Made by a program: the position numbers and the translations under genes | NCBI GenBank assembly: GCA_963922205.1 | Contig: CAWUHX010000012.1 | Coordinates: 682,001 to 746,000, forward strand | From: Romanomermis culicivorax | Taxonomy: Eukaryota; Nematoda; Enoplea; Mermithida; Mermithidae | Reading direction: 5' to 3' | Length of the DNA: 64,000 nt | Shown here: in pieces, positions 45,301 through 54,987 of the stretch | Position numbering within the stretch: the stretch's first letter is position 1 | Layout of the letters: each line of letters begins with the position of its first letter | Notes under the pieces: generated by a model | What the model saw: only the letters and a program-made list of their open reading frames with translations | Databases searched by the model: none | Told to the model about the DNA's origin: nothing

Positions 45301-47642
45301 CTTCGATCCCAAACTTCAAAACTTTTTGGAGCGAATGGGATTTTAGTAAAAAACTGGAATGCCTACGCTTTTTGAACGAAATTGTTTGCGATTTCGATAA
45401 AGTAAAAAACGACAGTTTTACTATAGTTTACTGGTCTGTATGTAACAGTTTTACTCTACAGTTCCTCCAAAAACCCAAATTTAGCGGCGTGGAAAAAATC
45501 AAAACAGTTGGTAGTACATACATGGCCGCGGCGGGATTACGATCGCAAAATTCTCAAGTTAGTTACAACATACGAGTACGGTAATAAACTATGTAGCGTG
45601 AAAGTTAATTTATTCCAAAATGACGAGTGTAAAAACAGAAATGCTAGCAGATATCTGCGTGCGAATCTTAAACCAGTAAAGCAATCATTTCCCTCCAGTT
45701 TTCGAAAAAAAACTTTTTTTAAACCGTTAAGCCCCGTCTATACCCCTAATGAAGCCTAAGAATCCTTAGCGGAAAGTCGATTCCTGAATATCTCAGCAGA
45801 GTCAATGCAAATATTTTCATCAAACTATGTTATACTGATGAACCTCTACATAAATATGCAAAAAAATCGAGACACTTTCATCGTGTGCGAATTCCGCTAA
45901 GGATTCCTAAGAGCCTCTAACGAATATAGACGGGCCTTTAGGTCTATCAGAAAATTAAAACAATTGTGCGGATAGTATCAAAGTTCTCGGGAGAAAAAGT
46001 CTATGCTCCATTCATCGTGAAACTATCGATGCAGCGGTCGTAGTTTCGGAAAAAATGCAGCCTCCTAGAGATCAGGAAATCAACTTCGGTAATCTTGAAA
46101 TGACTGATCAGAGTGATCATCATGGAGTAAGTATCAGGAAGGAAAAATTTATTGATTAGGGTCAACGAGCCTTCCATAATTTTAAATTAAATTTTGACTC
46201 CGATCTCGCTGCACTGATTATTTCAAAATGAATGAAGTATAGTGCTATTTTATTGTGAATAGCAAGGAAAATATCATGCATCTCTAGGTCAAAGTCAGAA
46301 AATTTCTGGTTTGATGGCCCTAAATGTCGCGTTCGCAGCTCAGATATCATAAAGTTATGAAAATATTGATGAGATTTTTTTCCCTCATTTGCATGTTCTA
46401 CTCATTCCTCTTAACTTTACGCTTCAGCTTCACAGACTACAGTAAAGCAAAAATGTAAATTTCAGATTACATCGAACAAACTGTATTGCTTTTGTGAAAT
46501 CACAAAGGTTCTTCCTTTTAATAGTTTTTAAATTGTTTTAATCGCCTATTCTACAGGAGGCCTTCACCATAGAATTTTTGAGTAGGCTCACAAATTACCA
46601 CTCTCATATAACATATGGTTCAGCAGAAAATCCTGAAAATATAAAGTGCTACTTTCAGTTCTATAATATGGAAGCATTTCAAGAAAAAAGTGGTTAACAC
46701 GCTTTAAGCAAAATTTCCTAGGTATGCCTAAAAAGATATGCATTTCCAGAATTTAAGGACAAGATCGGACATTAGGTAATAATGCTATTTTTTTAAACAA
46801 CTTTTGTCAGAATAACTTTTTTTACTTATTTTCCGATGTCGTTGATCTAAATGTATGACACGGCTAATCGTCGATTTTTTTCACTTGCTGTAGGAATCCT
46901 GGCGATCTGCCAAACTCATGGTGGAATTCGCGTGGGCCATTACCAATTCGCTGGACGCCTTGAACAAAGATGCCTTCCAATGTTTCCAACTTCGAATCGG
47001 TTTGAACACTTTTTTCATGTTTGGCAGTTGGAAATTCCAAATGCACTTATGCGTTTTTTAGGCCTAAGTTTCGGTCCAGTTATCGCTGGCGTCGTTGCAG
47101 CTCAAAAGCCGCAATACGATATTTTCGGTAATACTGTAAATTTGGCCAGCCGAATGGACACACACGGCGAAATGGGAAAAATGCATGTGAGATTCTATCA
47201 AGTGACAATAAATCTAATACATGAAGCATACGACGCTAATTTTCGAATGACTCTCTTTAAAGTGATAAGGAAATAAAATTCTTGAAATTTGCCACTTTGT
47301 CCACCCGTCGTATTCTTTTCGGTTGGGTTCATATCGACTGCTTTAAAATTCTTACATCCGGAAAACGTAAACGCACTGTAGTTTTCCATGAATTAATAAG
47401 GGCTCGATGTCTGCACATGGAAGAACGCTCTCGATAACCGGTTTGCATATTCCTCTTTGGAAAATTTCTTACAGGCAACGGAAGAAACGGCTGACGCACT
47501 GGCCATAGCCGGTTTCGATTTAGAATGTCGAGGATTGATCAAAGTCAAAGGTGTCAAAGATCCGATGAAAACTTACTTCGTCATCCCGCCTCCCGACAGG
47601 AAGATCACTTCTTGTGAAAGCGAAATCATTCACCATGATTAG
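25107..47642 (+). CDS. Transmembrane adenylyl cyclase (12-TM, two catalytic domains), 5' partial
   Basis: Makes cAMP from ATP at the plasma membrane under G-protein control. Exons, most with matching phase: 25107-25244, 26060-26431, 27199-27375, 27974-28131, 28636-28747, 31712-31839, 31899-32057, 32198-32338, 33075-33330, 33797-34065, 34780-34870, 35419-35547, 35626-35807, 36394-36490, 36550-36708, 45258-45401, 45462-45557, about 46035-46126, 46894-46999, 47062-47186, 47475-47642. The product has TM block, C1a, linker, TM block, C2a, as in class III metazoan cyclases. Catalytic residues are present in both halves. The C1 wording ([27 protein letters not shown]) is unlike AC9-type enzymes and closer to the other membrane cyclases. 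The start codon is not identified and the exon near 46.05 kb has an uncertain acceptor. Confidence 0.95.
26528..26562. repeat. Near-perfect 35-base palindrome in an intron
   Basis: CAGGGGCCGATTTCACTTTA and its mirror half pair with only a couple of mismatches and almost no loop. It lies in the adenylyl cyclase intron after 26431. Short ATTACTGTAATGA words flank it at about 26509 and 26679. Confidence 0.6.
26783..26962. mobile_element. TA-inserting MITE, internally deleted, intronic
   Basis: Left end TAGTCTGTTTTTTATAAAATG is well kept; the right end has decayed after 'acaagcatttcaagagg'. Relative to full copies it lacks most of the segment with the 'ctcacaaatttcagtcc' word. Confidence 0.7.
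27677..27881. mobile_element. TA-inserting MITE, intronic
   Basis: Ends CTATAGTCTGTTTTTTATG and AAAAAAAGACTATAG bound a 205-bp copy just upstream of the exon at 27974. The internal 'gcttttactgta' word is conserved. Confidence 0.78.
27974..32338 (+). CDS. Adenylyl cyclase exons: catalytic domain C1a
   Basis: Exons 27974-28131 (DQLLLSIIP...[12 protein letters not shown]), 28636-28747 ([13 protein letters not shown]), 31712-31839 ([16 protein letters not shown]), 31899-32057 ([31 protein letters not shown]) and 32198-32338 ([20 protein letters not shown]). The two metal-binding Asp are at 28649-28651 and 31745-31747. The residue normally Gly in DIVGFT is Lys (28658-28660). The donor at 31840 is GTTCGC, a weak form, but it is the only one that keeps KFLREN in frame. 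Confidence 0.95.
29669..31110. mobile_element. LTR-like insertion (TGTCAC...GTGACA) with AATT duplication
   Basis: 1442 bp in the intron between 28747 and 31712. It begins TGTCAC and ends GTGACA, flanked by AATT on both sides (29665-29668, 31111-31114). TG...CA ends with a 4-bp duplication are what a solo LTR shows. It is unrelated in sequence to the Gypsy LTRs here. The first 750 bp are markedly GC-rich; the rest is AT-rich. A 22-base unit (GTAGTCTACGTGTGCGATTG core) is duplicated at about 30857-30905. No enzyme is encoded. A non-LTR 5' fragment is an alternative for the GC-rich part. Confidence 0.65.
33075..34065 (+). CDS. Adenylyl cyclase exons: C1b linker and seventh helix
   Basis: 33075-33330 starts by completing the split codon left at 32338 and encodes an acidic then Ser/Arg-rich linker without conserved motif, as expected for C1b. 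33797-34065 continues in phase 0. It contains [16 protein letters not shown], then a hydrophobic helix ([20 protein letters not shown]) that opens the second membrane block. The donor at 34066 rather than the earlier GTAGTT was chosen because it gives the phase needed by the next exon. Confidence 0.85.
34780..36490 (+). CDS. Adenylyl cyclase exons: second membrane block
   Basis: Exons 34780-34870 ([17 protein letters not shown]), 35419-35547 ([16 protein letters not shown]), 35626-35807 (two helices around a [11 protein letters not shown] segment, with NQT and NLT glycosylation sequons) and 36394-36490 ([12 protein letters not shown]). Phases agree at each junction. The reading frame of the 34780 exon is set by its hydrophobicity and the split codon; the longer alternative frame there is hydrophilic. 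One further small exon between 35808 and 36393 cannot be excluded. Confidence 0.88.
36550..47642 (+). CDS. Adenylyl cyclase exons: catalytic domain C2a and stop
   Basis: 36550-36708 carries the entry helix ([18 protein letters not shown]). After an 8.5-kb intron come 45258-45401 ([15 protein letters not shown]), 45462-45557 ([17 protein letters not shown]), about 46035-46126 (variable loop), 46894-46999 ([14 protein letters not shown]...LRI), 47062-47186 ([17 protein letters not shown]) and 47475-47642 ([10 protein letters not shown]...TYFVIP, stop TAG 47640-47642). The adenine-contacting Lys region (KIK) and the Asp, Asn and Arg of [14 protein letters not shown] are intact, so the C2 half should be competent. 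The variable loop is long, and a Trp precedes the LMVEFAW helix. Confidence 0.94.
36829..37065. mobile_element. TA-inserting MITE, near full length
   Basis: Left end CATCTGTTTTTTATAAAATG, right end AGCATTTCGAGAAAAACAGACTGTA. It has the full internal set of family words (ctcacaaatttcaagtcctatgtgac, gtacttgctttcca). It lies 120 bp inside the large intron. Confidence 0.82.
37138..37283 (+). repeat. TCCCGTTACTCCAAG minisatellite
   Basis: Five imperfect units of TCCCGTTACTCCAAGTG, the last separated by 57 bp containing CTATAAATCGC. The reverse complement recurs at 44368-44515 and, with changes, at 51283-51352. Confidence 0.8.
37532..37680 (+). repeat. GGCGCCGAAACGGC minisatellite
   Basis: About eight imperfect 16-18-bp units centred on GGCRCCAAARYGGC. 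The reverse complement (GCCATTTCGGCGC) recurs at 51497-51575. At both loci it lies near a CCCGTTACTCC array, suggesting one composite repeat. Confidence 0.75.
37754..40255 (+). mobile_element. Helitron-like element, copy 1, 2502 bp
   Basis: Begins TC after A (37753) and ends CTAG before T. A hairpin (TGCCC...GGGGCA, about 40225-40239) lies 12 bases before CTAG. A 5' TC, 3' CTRR with a short hairpin about 10-12 bases upstream and insertion between A and T are the Helitron signature. The first 27 bases after TC form a near-palindrome (ATAGGTGACGC...GTCAACCTAT). It encodes no Rep/helicase, so it is non-autonomous. It contains a 98-bp tandem array and an inverted copy of its own 3' end starting at 39170. 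Confidence 0.75.
38270..38960 (+). repeat. 98-bp tandem array inside Helitron copy 1
   Basis: About seven units with period near 98 bp, each containing GGGGTTTTCGAC, GGGGAATTCAATG, CACTTTACAC and GTGTAAACAAGCGTATTT. The shared reading frames across units are periodicity artefacts. Confidence 0.85.
40780..41700 (+). repeat. 95-98-bp tandem array inside Helitron copy 2
   Basis: About ten units of the same monomer as at 38270-38960, so copy number differs between the two Helitron copies. Confidence 0.85.
42385..43002. mobile_element. Insertion of about 620 bp in Helitron copy 2
   Basis: Copy 1 reads without interruption from GTGTCAACAAAAAGAATCAA into ACATTTTCGCATAA (39610-39650), while copy 2 has about 620 extra bases here. 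The inserted segment ends GGGTTGCACTAAC and contains CCCAGTTGCACAAAAGGGG near 42840, a pair of inverted GTTGCAC words. It holds no credible gene. Confidence 0.65.
44368..44515 (-). repeat. Inverted CCCGTTACTCCAAG minisatellite
   Basis: About seven imperfect units of CTTGGAGTAACGGGACA, the reverse complement of 37138-37283. It also shares the TATAGCATTCTTGGAGTAACGGGACAC segment, so the two loci flank the Helitron pair as an inverted repeat. Confidence 0.8.
45730..45937. mobile_element. MITE with TTA duplication (PIF/Harbinger-like), intronic
   Basis: 208 bp; ends AGCCCCGTCTATA and TATAGACGGGCCT with TTA on both sides (45727-45729, 45938-45940). A subterminal CTTAGCGGAA/TTCCGCTAAG pair extends the inverted repeat. 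The AGRCCC start resembles the MITE at 21253-21566. It lies in the cyclase intron after 45557. Confidence 0.8.
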
Positions 47643-48574
47643 CATGCTTTAGTAATGTATGAATAAACATGGAAACTATCGAAATCAGAGAGATCAACCG
47701 TTAACCGCGAGGTGTATTGCAGCATCATGTGTTTATAGCCTGTTTTTACCAAATGCTTGTAAACTGCGAAAAAGAGTGATGTTAAAATAGTTCGTTCATT
47801 TACTGTTTTTTTTATTTCGTGGTTTCAATATCGACTAGCGGTAGGGATGACTGATTGGCTGTTTGGGGTCCGGTGATCAATGAGACCTAGGTCATTACTG
47901 TTTCTTCGGTAAAGCGCGCAAAAAAGATAGGTAAAGAAATATATTTATTTCCCAAACTTTTCGAGGGTAGCGATTCTTCTCCGAGAACTGTTTGCGCTGC
48001 ATTAAAAACTGACTTCGTAGAATCAAATGTTTTTGTATGTCTGCTACCATACATGTGATTGGGCGTATGAAGTGCAGTGAGAACCCAGCCAAGCGTCTCC
48101 CACCCTAGTAATGGACCTGCAAACATGAACTCAGGGAAGTTAGGGCAGATGTTGGAGTCCTCGCCCTTGTCAGATACTTTTTTGGGCTAAAAATGCCAAT
48201 CTTCAATATATATTTGTTTTATAGTTGAGATTAAATTTGATCAAGCCATCACATTTATAAATATTTCAGTTCGTATGGAAAATGATCGGTCTAACATTAC
48301 TCAGTTTTCAGTCATCGAAAACTCTGTATCGTTTTACAATGTCAGTTTACTCATGAAAACTTGTAATCAGGTTTCCGACAGAGTGAAAAACTTTCATTTA
48401 GCAGACTTTGGTCAGAATCAAATGACGAATGCGCAAGGAAAGTGAACATACCAGTAGTTTGACACATTAGAGCGAGCAATTTTCAATTTATACCCAGTTT
48501 AAAAACTGAAAAGAATATATCGCTATGCACACATGCTTACTGTAGTACAAGAAAAGAACAAAAAACGGCATATT
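47643..48574. other. Convergent intergenic spacer
   Basis: Separates the plus-strand cyclase stop from the minus-strand stop at 48575. It holds a partial TA-inserting MITE (47739-47830) and nothing else recognised. Confidence 0.5.
47662..47667 (+). other. Polyadenylation signal AATAAA of the adenylyl cyclase gene
   Basis: AATAAA begins 20 bases after the stop codon, giving a very short 3' UTR. Confidence 0.7.
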
Positions 48575-51500
48575 TCACGCTTTTGTATTATGTATAATCA
48601 ATTCATTCACATTGAGATCGCTACAGAAACCCCAAACACAGAGACAGTGATTTTCGTGCTTCGATTGGCAAAAGGTCAAATCCGTGCCGCAATGTTTCGC
48701 GGGGCACGCAGGTATCGAACTTGAGACCGTCTTATTCGATAGCACAGCATTTATAGCGCACGACTTGGATCGTTCCGCCGAAGAGTCGATAGTACAATTG
48801 TTCAACGTCAATGGTAAATTTCGCCAAAGTTCAAAACCTAGATTATTTTTCATCGTGAGGTCCAAGCCCGACTCTGTATAAAGGCCTTCCTTCCAACAGG
48901 GCGTTCCACCGGTCGAAGGAATAGGCGCCGTGCAACTCCGGAATCGTACGTAACTTACTACAGGGCAGTTCGGGGGTATCGGCGAGCAGGATCTGGCTCT
49001 TGAGGATTCATCTTAAAACAAAAAAGTAAGGAGTGTAAAACTTACAGTCTATTTTTCATAAAATACTTGCAAAATAAAATTTTCATAAAATACTTGTAAA
49101 AAAATATGCGAAGCTTTTATACCGTAGAATTTTCTTCTCAAGATCATTCGAATGACATGATGAATTTTAAATTCAATACGGCGTGCGATTCGATAGCAAA
49201 TAACAACAATATGAAAAAGTACTTTGCTTTGAAGTTTTAACTTTAACAAACTATCACAGGAAATATAAAGCCTCTCAATCAACTACATCGCAGTAACTGG
49301 CAACAAGTTCGTAGTTATTTTTAATTCAGTGTCAAAATTACTGTGTCTTGAAAGTAAAATCTCAAATAAAGAAATTTGCAGAACGGTCGACATACAGAAC
49401 CACAAAACGGTAGACTTCTAATTTGAAGCGAAAGAGTTATAGCTTTGAAAGGAATTCCGATCGACCTAAAGCTCTTCGATCGCATATAGGTGAGGTGATA
49501 AATCTTTTAGCAACAGGTATTTTATACGAACCTTTTAATTTTTCAAAGACAAACCTAAAAAATCAAAAGCCGTTTGTTACGTCAAGTCTTTCCGACTAGT
49601 TTGATAACGAAGTATGAATTTAGCCTATTAGCGCAACAACAAGTTCAGAAAATTTAAATTGGTCTCACTTGTGGCGAAAGGTATGCTTTTTTCGAATTAT
49701 AAAAAATGGGGCAAGTAAAGTAGTATTTCAAAATAAATGTTTCAATTTGCCCTCAGACAACAAAGCGTATTGAATTGAGTGCTCTCTCAACATAACCGTT
49801 AAAAAATTCCAGAAAAAAATCCATGTTAACAATTTTGTCTAGAGTTCGTTTCTTGAACCACCTCGAATTACGAACCACCAAGATTATATCTAGGAGCAGG
49901 GAAAACTTACAAAAGTCCAGAATTTCTTTATCGATACTTAAACAATTGTCGACTGAAGGTTCGACTAGTTTCCAACCACCGTTCACTACACTGACGTTGC
50001 TATAATTCGATAGAAGATCGACATCTTTCGAGTCCTCAAACAAAACTATAGTCTGTTTTGGCTGAAACGCTTGAAAACAATAGAACCTGAATTTTACATT
50101 TTTCGAATTTTCCGCTGAACCACATGTCACGTACGACTGAAAATTGTGAGCGTACTCACTGAAATAACGTTTATGACTTTTTTGAGTAAAAAATTCTACA
50201 GTAAAAGCTGAATAAAAACGCTTGACGGTAGTATTAGCTTTCGACATTTTTTCCCATTTTCAAGAATTTTATTAAAAAGCAGACTATATAATCCTGTTTT
50301 TGTTCAAATGCTTCTAAAAACGATATAGAAAAGCGAGTAATGTTTCATGGTTTTGCAATTTTCTAAAAAACTACAGCTCATGGAGTTGAAAATTTGTCAA
50401 CTAATCCTTAACATTTTTTCGGGACAAAGTTTCTACAGTACAAGCCTTGTATAGACGATTCTGATGGCAGTGATGTTTTTGTCGTTTTTCAATTTATAGA
50501 GGTAGTTTATGAAACATAGGTGTTCTTCGACGCGAGGAAAAAATTAGCAGTCATGAAACTGAATAAAATCGCTCATTTCACGTGCAAAATACTGCTTTTT
50601 GGTTGCAAATCGATTCGATCTATATGAATAAGTTAAAGTCATCGGATTACTTCAATTCGATCACTTCACCTCCATAACGCCTAATCATTTATACAAAAAC
50701 TTGTAATCGTTTTTAATCTTATGAACTTTTGTAATTATTATGCAGATTGGCAAATCCAGTGCGATGATATTAATCGTTGAAAATTTGTGAGACAAAATTA
50801 ATGAAATGCTTGCATCATCGAACAGTTTTGTGTTAGTCGTTCTTTTTAGGCGTGAAACAGTGTTTATCAAGAGTTTGACTCCGGAACAGTTACTGTACAG
50901 TAAACAGTCCAATCGACAAATTTAATTGCAGTTAACCGCGAAAGATGGCACGGGGAAAAAATGAATATCAGGCAAAACTTGATTCACACTACTGCCTGAT
51001 GACAAACAAAATGCTTTATACCACTGGGAAGACCATCCAATTGAATACATTCCCCTAAGAGGCGAGGAGAGTTTTACCCCCTTTAATCCCGAAAATTGAT
51101 TTACTGGTAGCCATTTCTGGCCGAAAATCAAGTTACTATTTTGTCCCAAAAGTTCTTACTGGACCTTGTTTTTGATTAAAATTTAGCTCAAAAATGAAAT
51201 CTCAGACATACAATTTACAATAGGGCACAGTTAAAAAATTAACTGTGTTTACTATTTCGGAGTATAGAAATTTTGTGCAGTGTTGGGGATAAGGGGGCGT
51301 TCGGGGTAACGGCACACTCGGAGTAACGGGACATTCGGGTAACGGCACACAATCCTTATTCTTGACGGAATTATAGGGGAATAAAGTACGCAAAAAATCG
51401 CAGTGTGCGGCAGTAAACAATGCATGCCTGTTGTCCTAAGCAACTCAACTTTTTATCGTATGAGTAGACTAATCGTTGACAGGCCGGTCTAGGACAGTTC

Positions 51501-53919
51501 GGCGCAGCCATTTCGGCGCGAGCCATTTCAGCGCCGGTCCGTTTCGGCCTGGCCATTTCGGCGCCTGACGTAATGCAATTTCACGTGCGAAAACAAAATA
51601 ATAAAAAATCAGTATTTCCTCAGTCGCTTTTTGACGTTGTAGTAGTTGTGTCAAAGAGTATGTAAAGAAAGAACAAAATGCACAACTAACAAGAAGAAAA
51701 AACAGAGGCAGGAAAAGAGTTGCAAAAATAAAAAATGATTGCAGAAAAGGAAAAGGACGTTTTTTACTGAAAATGTCGAAAGTTATGCTACAGAAAGTAT
51801 ATGCATAAAGCGTAACGAATAAAGAAATAGTTAATTATAGTCTTTTTTCTTGAAATGCTTTCAAATTATTAGAGTGGGAAGCAAGTAATATTTCAGACTT
51901 CAAAGATTTTCAGCTAAACCGTATGTCGCAAAGTGCCGAAAATCTGTGAGCATATTCAACTCACATTTACGTAGCTACTTTTTGAATAAAAAATTTCTGT
52001 GTAAACGATTCCAACGACAGTGCTAATTTTTGTCAGTTTTCACTTTACAGGCATTTCATAAAAAACAGACTATTTTTTTTGTTCCAACGACAGTTTTTGC
52101 AGTCGTTTTTCGAAAGAAAAAATTTTTTTTGGTTGTCGAAAAATTTTTGGTTGCCGAGGTAAGTGAAAATGGATAAACTTTCTTGTGTTCAAAGTTGAAA
52201 TAGATACAACTGTAAAGTTAGGCTCTATGTTTGCTAGCTGCACTCCAGAAAATGCGGGGGAGGGGGGACAATCGAGTCTTTGAGACGCCGTTGCCAAAAT
52301 GTTGTACACACCCAACGATCGTCATTCAGGGTGAATTTTGTGACTTTCCGCAGTCTCCAGCCAGCCCGAAGTCTGTTTTTCTTGAATGTACTATTTAATA
52401 ATTTTGGCATTTCCTACTAAACGATATGTCGCATAGGACTGCAAATTTGTGAGCCTACCCAAATAATCTTGACATTTATTGGGTAAAAGATTCTACAGTA
52501 AAAACCTTGTGTAAATGAATTTGAGGGTGGTACCTATTTTTTGTCATTCTTCAATTTACAAGCATTTGATGAAAAACAGACTATAGATCGTAATTTGAAT
52601 TGGCGGACTTATATGGTCAAAACGTACAGAAATTGACTCTTAAAACTACAATAAGTAAGTGGATCTGGCGAAATGACCATAAAAGGGCGCACATTGGGAT
52701 CGATGACACCATGAAAGAATCCTTACGTAGTAACAAAGACCTTGATAGCACATTCCGATTTTATTCTCCTGATTAAATATGCAGGGCGTATCGTCGGGAA
52801 TGCGAATAGTCATAGCAGTGCCATGCTTCTTTAAACCGAGCCTGAAGCCCTGTGGTACTTTGCGCTTCATGAATGCTTCCAACATGACCGTCGAGCAAAT
52901 TTCTTCGATGCAGTTTCTCACAAATTTCGATGGAAAATAAGCGCACACGCCATATTTTTGGCGACAAAGTTCCGTCATATTCGGTATTACATTACCACGA
53001 ATGATACCCGCTAGAGGGGAGTTATCGGGACTCTAAATTGTAAAGAACAAACTTCAGCAGCTTCGTAAAAACAACAATTCTTTTTTTGTCGAGCTCGCTA
53101 AATTCCGCGAAATTCCTCCCTGTAAGTTGTTTTTCTCGAAATTATTAAAAGTGGACAGCAAGTAATTTAAGTAATGGATTTTTGAATGAAAAAATTCATT
53201 TTAAATGCTGCCCGTAAACGATTTTGACGACTGTACTGATTTTTATCATTTTTAAATTTATAGTCTGTTTTTTTAATAAAATGCTTCTAAATAGAAAAGT
53301 GACAGAAATCAGTATCGTGGTCAAAATGGTTTACATATAACTCTTATTGTAAAATTTTTCACTCAAAAAATTGTTAAATGTAAAGTCAGTATGCTCACAA
53401 ATTTTCAGTCCTATACGATACATTGCTTATCAACAAATCGTGAAAATATGAAATACTACTTGGCTCTCCACTTTCATTATTTAGAAGCATTTCAAGAAAA
53501 ACAGACTAAAGAAGAATTTTATAAAAACAAAAGTAAAACTCATCAAAGACTATGATTTGGTGAAAATTTGGTGAAATTTGGTGAAATTTGGTGAAAACCA
53601 GTAAATGGAAAGTAAACGAAATAAAGGAAAGAGTAAAAAAACAAAATCTTACCCAGAGGAAAAACGTCAAAACATAAGCTACGACCACCAAATTGACAAT
53701 CAACACTGCCACAGCACAGCCCAATAGCTTTCTCCTACTCTTTTTTCCGGCTACCGGATTATCATTTTTCGGGCGGTCAATCCACGAACTGTTTTTCATT
53801 TGCGAAACCGTCGGGCCGACGTCTTTCGCCGTCGAAATTTTGCCGTCGACGCTTTCTCCCGCGGATAATTGACGCGAAAGATGTGAACATTCTCTGACAA
53901 AGCGAAACTTATCAAACAT
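48575..53919 (-). CDS. Membrane-anchored protein with ADAMTS-like cysteine-rich and TSP1-like motifs
   Basis: Four exons on the minus strand with agreeing phases: 53919-53653, 53032-52727, 50052-49911, 49011-48575 (TGA). Exon 1 encodes a charged N-terminus then one hydrophobic helix (LLGCAVAVLIVNLVVVAYVLTFFLW), typical of a type II anchor. Exon 2 has a cysteine pattern (ELCRQKYGVC...C...C...PDDTPC...MCYQGLC) like the cysteine-rich domain after the protease in ADAMTS proteins. Exon 3 has no motif. Exon 4 has thrombospondin-1-like R-x-R-x-C and GGTPC sequences (VRFRSCTAPIPSTGGTPC). No metalloprotease exon was found between exons 1 and 2, so it may be a protease-less, ADAMTS-like surface or matrix protein. 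The gene model is inferred from phase and motifs only; exons may be missing. Confidence 0.5.
49044..49240. mobile_element. TA-inserting MITE, degraded
   Basis: Starts TACAGTCTATTTTTCATAAAATACTTG, with part of that start duplicated at once (TTTTCATAAAATACTTG twice). The right end is decayed. It lies in the intron before the 49011 exon. Confidence 0.6.
50046..50289. mobile_element. TA-inserting MITE abutting a coding exon
   Basis: Ends CTATAGTCTGTTTTGG and TTAAAAAGCAGACTATA. On the minus strand its final bases read CAAAACAG|ACTATAG, and the exon 50052-49911 begins right there, so the MITE terminus would supply the acceptor and the first codons. A second, diverged copy follows immediately (50286-50519). 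Confidence 0.8.
51283..51575. repeat. Composite minisatellite, CGGGTAACGG and TTCGGCGC units
   Basis: 51283-51352 holds four units related to TCCCGTTACTCC in reverse complement. 51497-51575 holds about five units of GCCATTTCGGCGC. The two also occur together at 37138-37680. Between them is ordinary AT-rich sequence. Confidence 0.7.
51837..52073. mobile_element. TA-inserting MITE, full length, reverse orientation
   Basis: Ends TATAGTCTTTTTTCTTGAAATGC and GCATTTCATAAAAAACAGACTAT; internal words in reverse order relative to 36829-37065. Confidence 0.82.
52370..52585. mobile_element. TA-inserting MITE, reverse orientation
   Basis: Ends AGTCTGTTTTTCTTGAATG and GCATTTGATGAAAAACAGACTATA. It lies in the intron or flank between exons of the minus-strand gene. 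Confidence 0.8.
53261..53508. mobile_element. TA-inserting MITE, full length
   Basis: Ends TAGTCTGTTTTTTTAATAAAATGC and GCATTTCAAGAAAAACAGACTA. It lies in the intron between exons 1 and 2 of the minus-strand gene and follows a half copy at 53128-53260. Confidence 0.85.
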
Positions 53920-54740
53920 AAATTTTTCGTCTCCTTCAAACAGGGTCTCTGCAAGTACCTTTCACAACACCGTTACGCTAACTGAGAAGTTCAACCTCGC
54001 CTATAATAAGTTAAAGGTTTATCGTACCTGAAAATGAGATTCAAGTAGTTTTGAGCGCTGAGTATCGGTCGTTGCATTAATTTCGCATTTGCATTTCTAC
54101 AGTATGCCACAGTTGAAAATTTTTACGTTTTTTAAATTTGCCTGCACATGTATTTCGAGATATCCCAGATTAGGAAAGGCGTGACCGTGTAACATTTTCT
54201 AATCATGCAATTTTAAAGTGTCAAAGGAAAGGTGACAAAACTGAAAAAGTAATGTGAAGCCCCGTTTAGGCGCCTTACCATAGAATTCGGGAAAATTTTT
54301 CTCTTTATTTACTTATAACATGAACATTAGTGAAGGAATAATTTATTAGTAGCAAAAACTCCGTCGAAAATGAAGATTCAAATATACAAAAAGATATTTT
54401 TGGATAGATTTCGACGAGATCTCTCGATTTTTGCCCATCTTGTCACGTTTTGGAAGACAACAAACCATGATTTTCTGAAAAAGATCTTCTCGAGTCTAAT
54501 TTGTCTATTTGTTTTTTCGCATCAAAATTATTTAAATCCTGATGGGACAGGTCTTGAGCAGTGGAAATTCCTTTTTTTAATATTTCATGTTACTGAATCG
54601 CTAATCAATTGAAGTGATTTTGAACATTTTTCAATCATCGGGAGAACTCCATGGGTTAACAAGGCAATATGTTGACGATTTGTTTACGTGGAGTTCCGTG
54701 CTGTCCATTATTTCAAAAACGTAGTAGTTATAGTACATCT
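53920..54740. other. 5' flank of the minus-strand gene
   Basis: It should contain the promoter of the gene starting at 53919, but no TATA box or other motif stands out at the expected distance. The plus-strand frame at 54370-54612 has no supporting feature. Confidence 0.4.
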
Positions 54741-54987
54741 ATAGTCGGTTTTTTATAAAATGCTTCCAAATAGAAAAATGACACAAATCAGTACTGTCGT
54801 CAAAATCGTTTACATAAATTTTTTATTGTAAAATTTTTCACTCGAAAAATTAGTAAAGGTTAGGTCAGAATGCTCACAAATTTCCAGTCCTACATGACAT
54901 ATTGTTTCTTAGAAAATCGTAAAAATCTAAAATACTATTTGCCTCCCACTTTCATTATTTGGAAGCATTTCAGGAAAAACAGACTAT
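54741..54987. mobile_element. TA-inserting MITE, full length
   Basis: Ends ATAGTCGGTTTTTTATAAAATGC and GCATTTCAGGAAAAACAGACTAT. It is one of the best-preserved copies, closely similar to 53261-53508. Confidence 0.87.
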
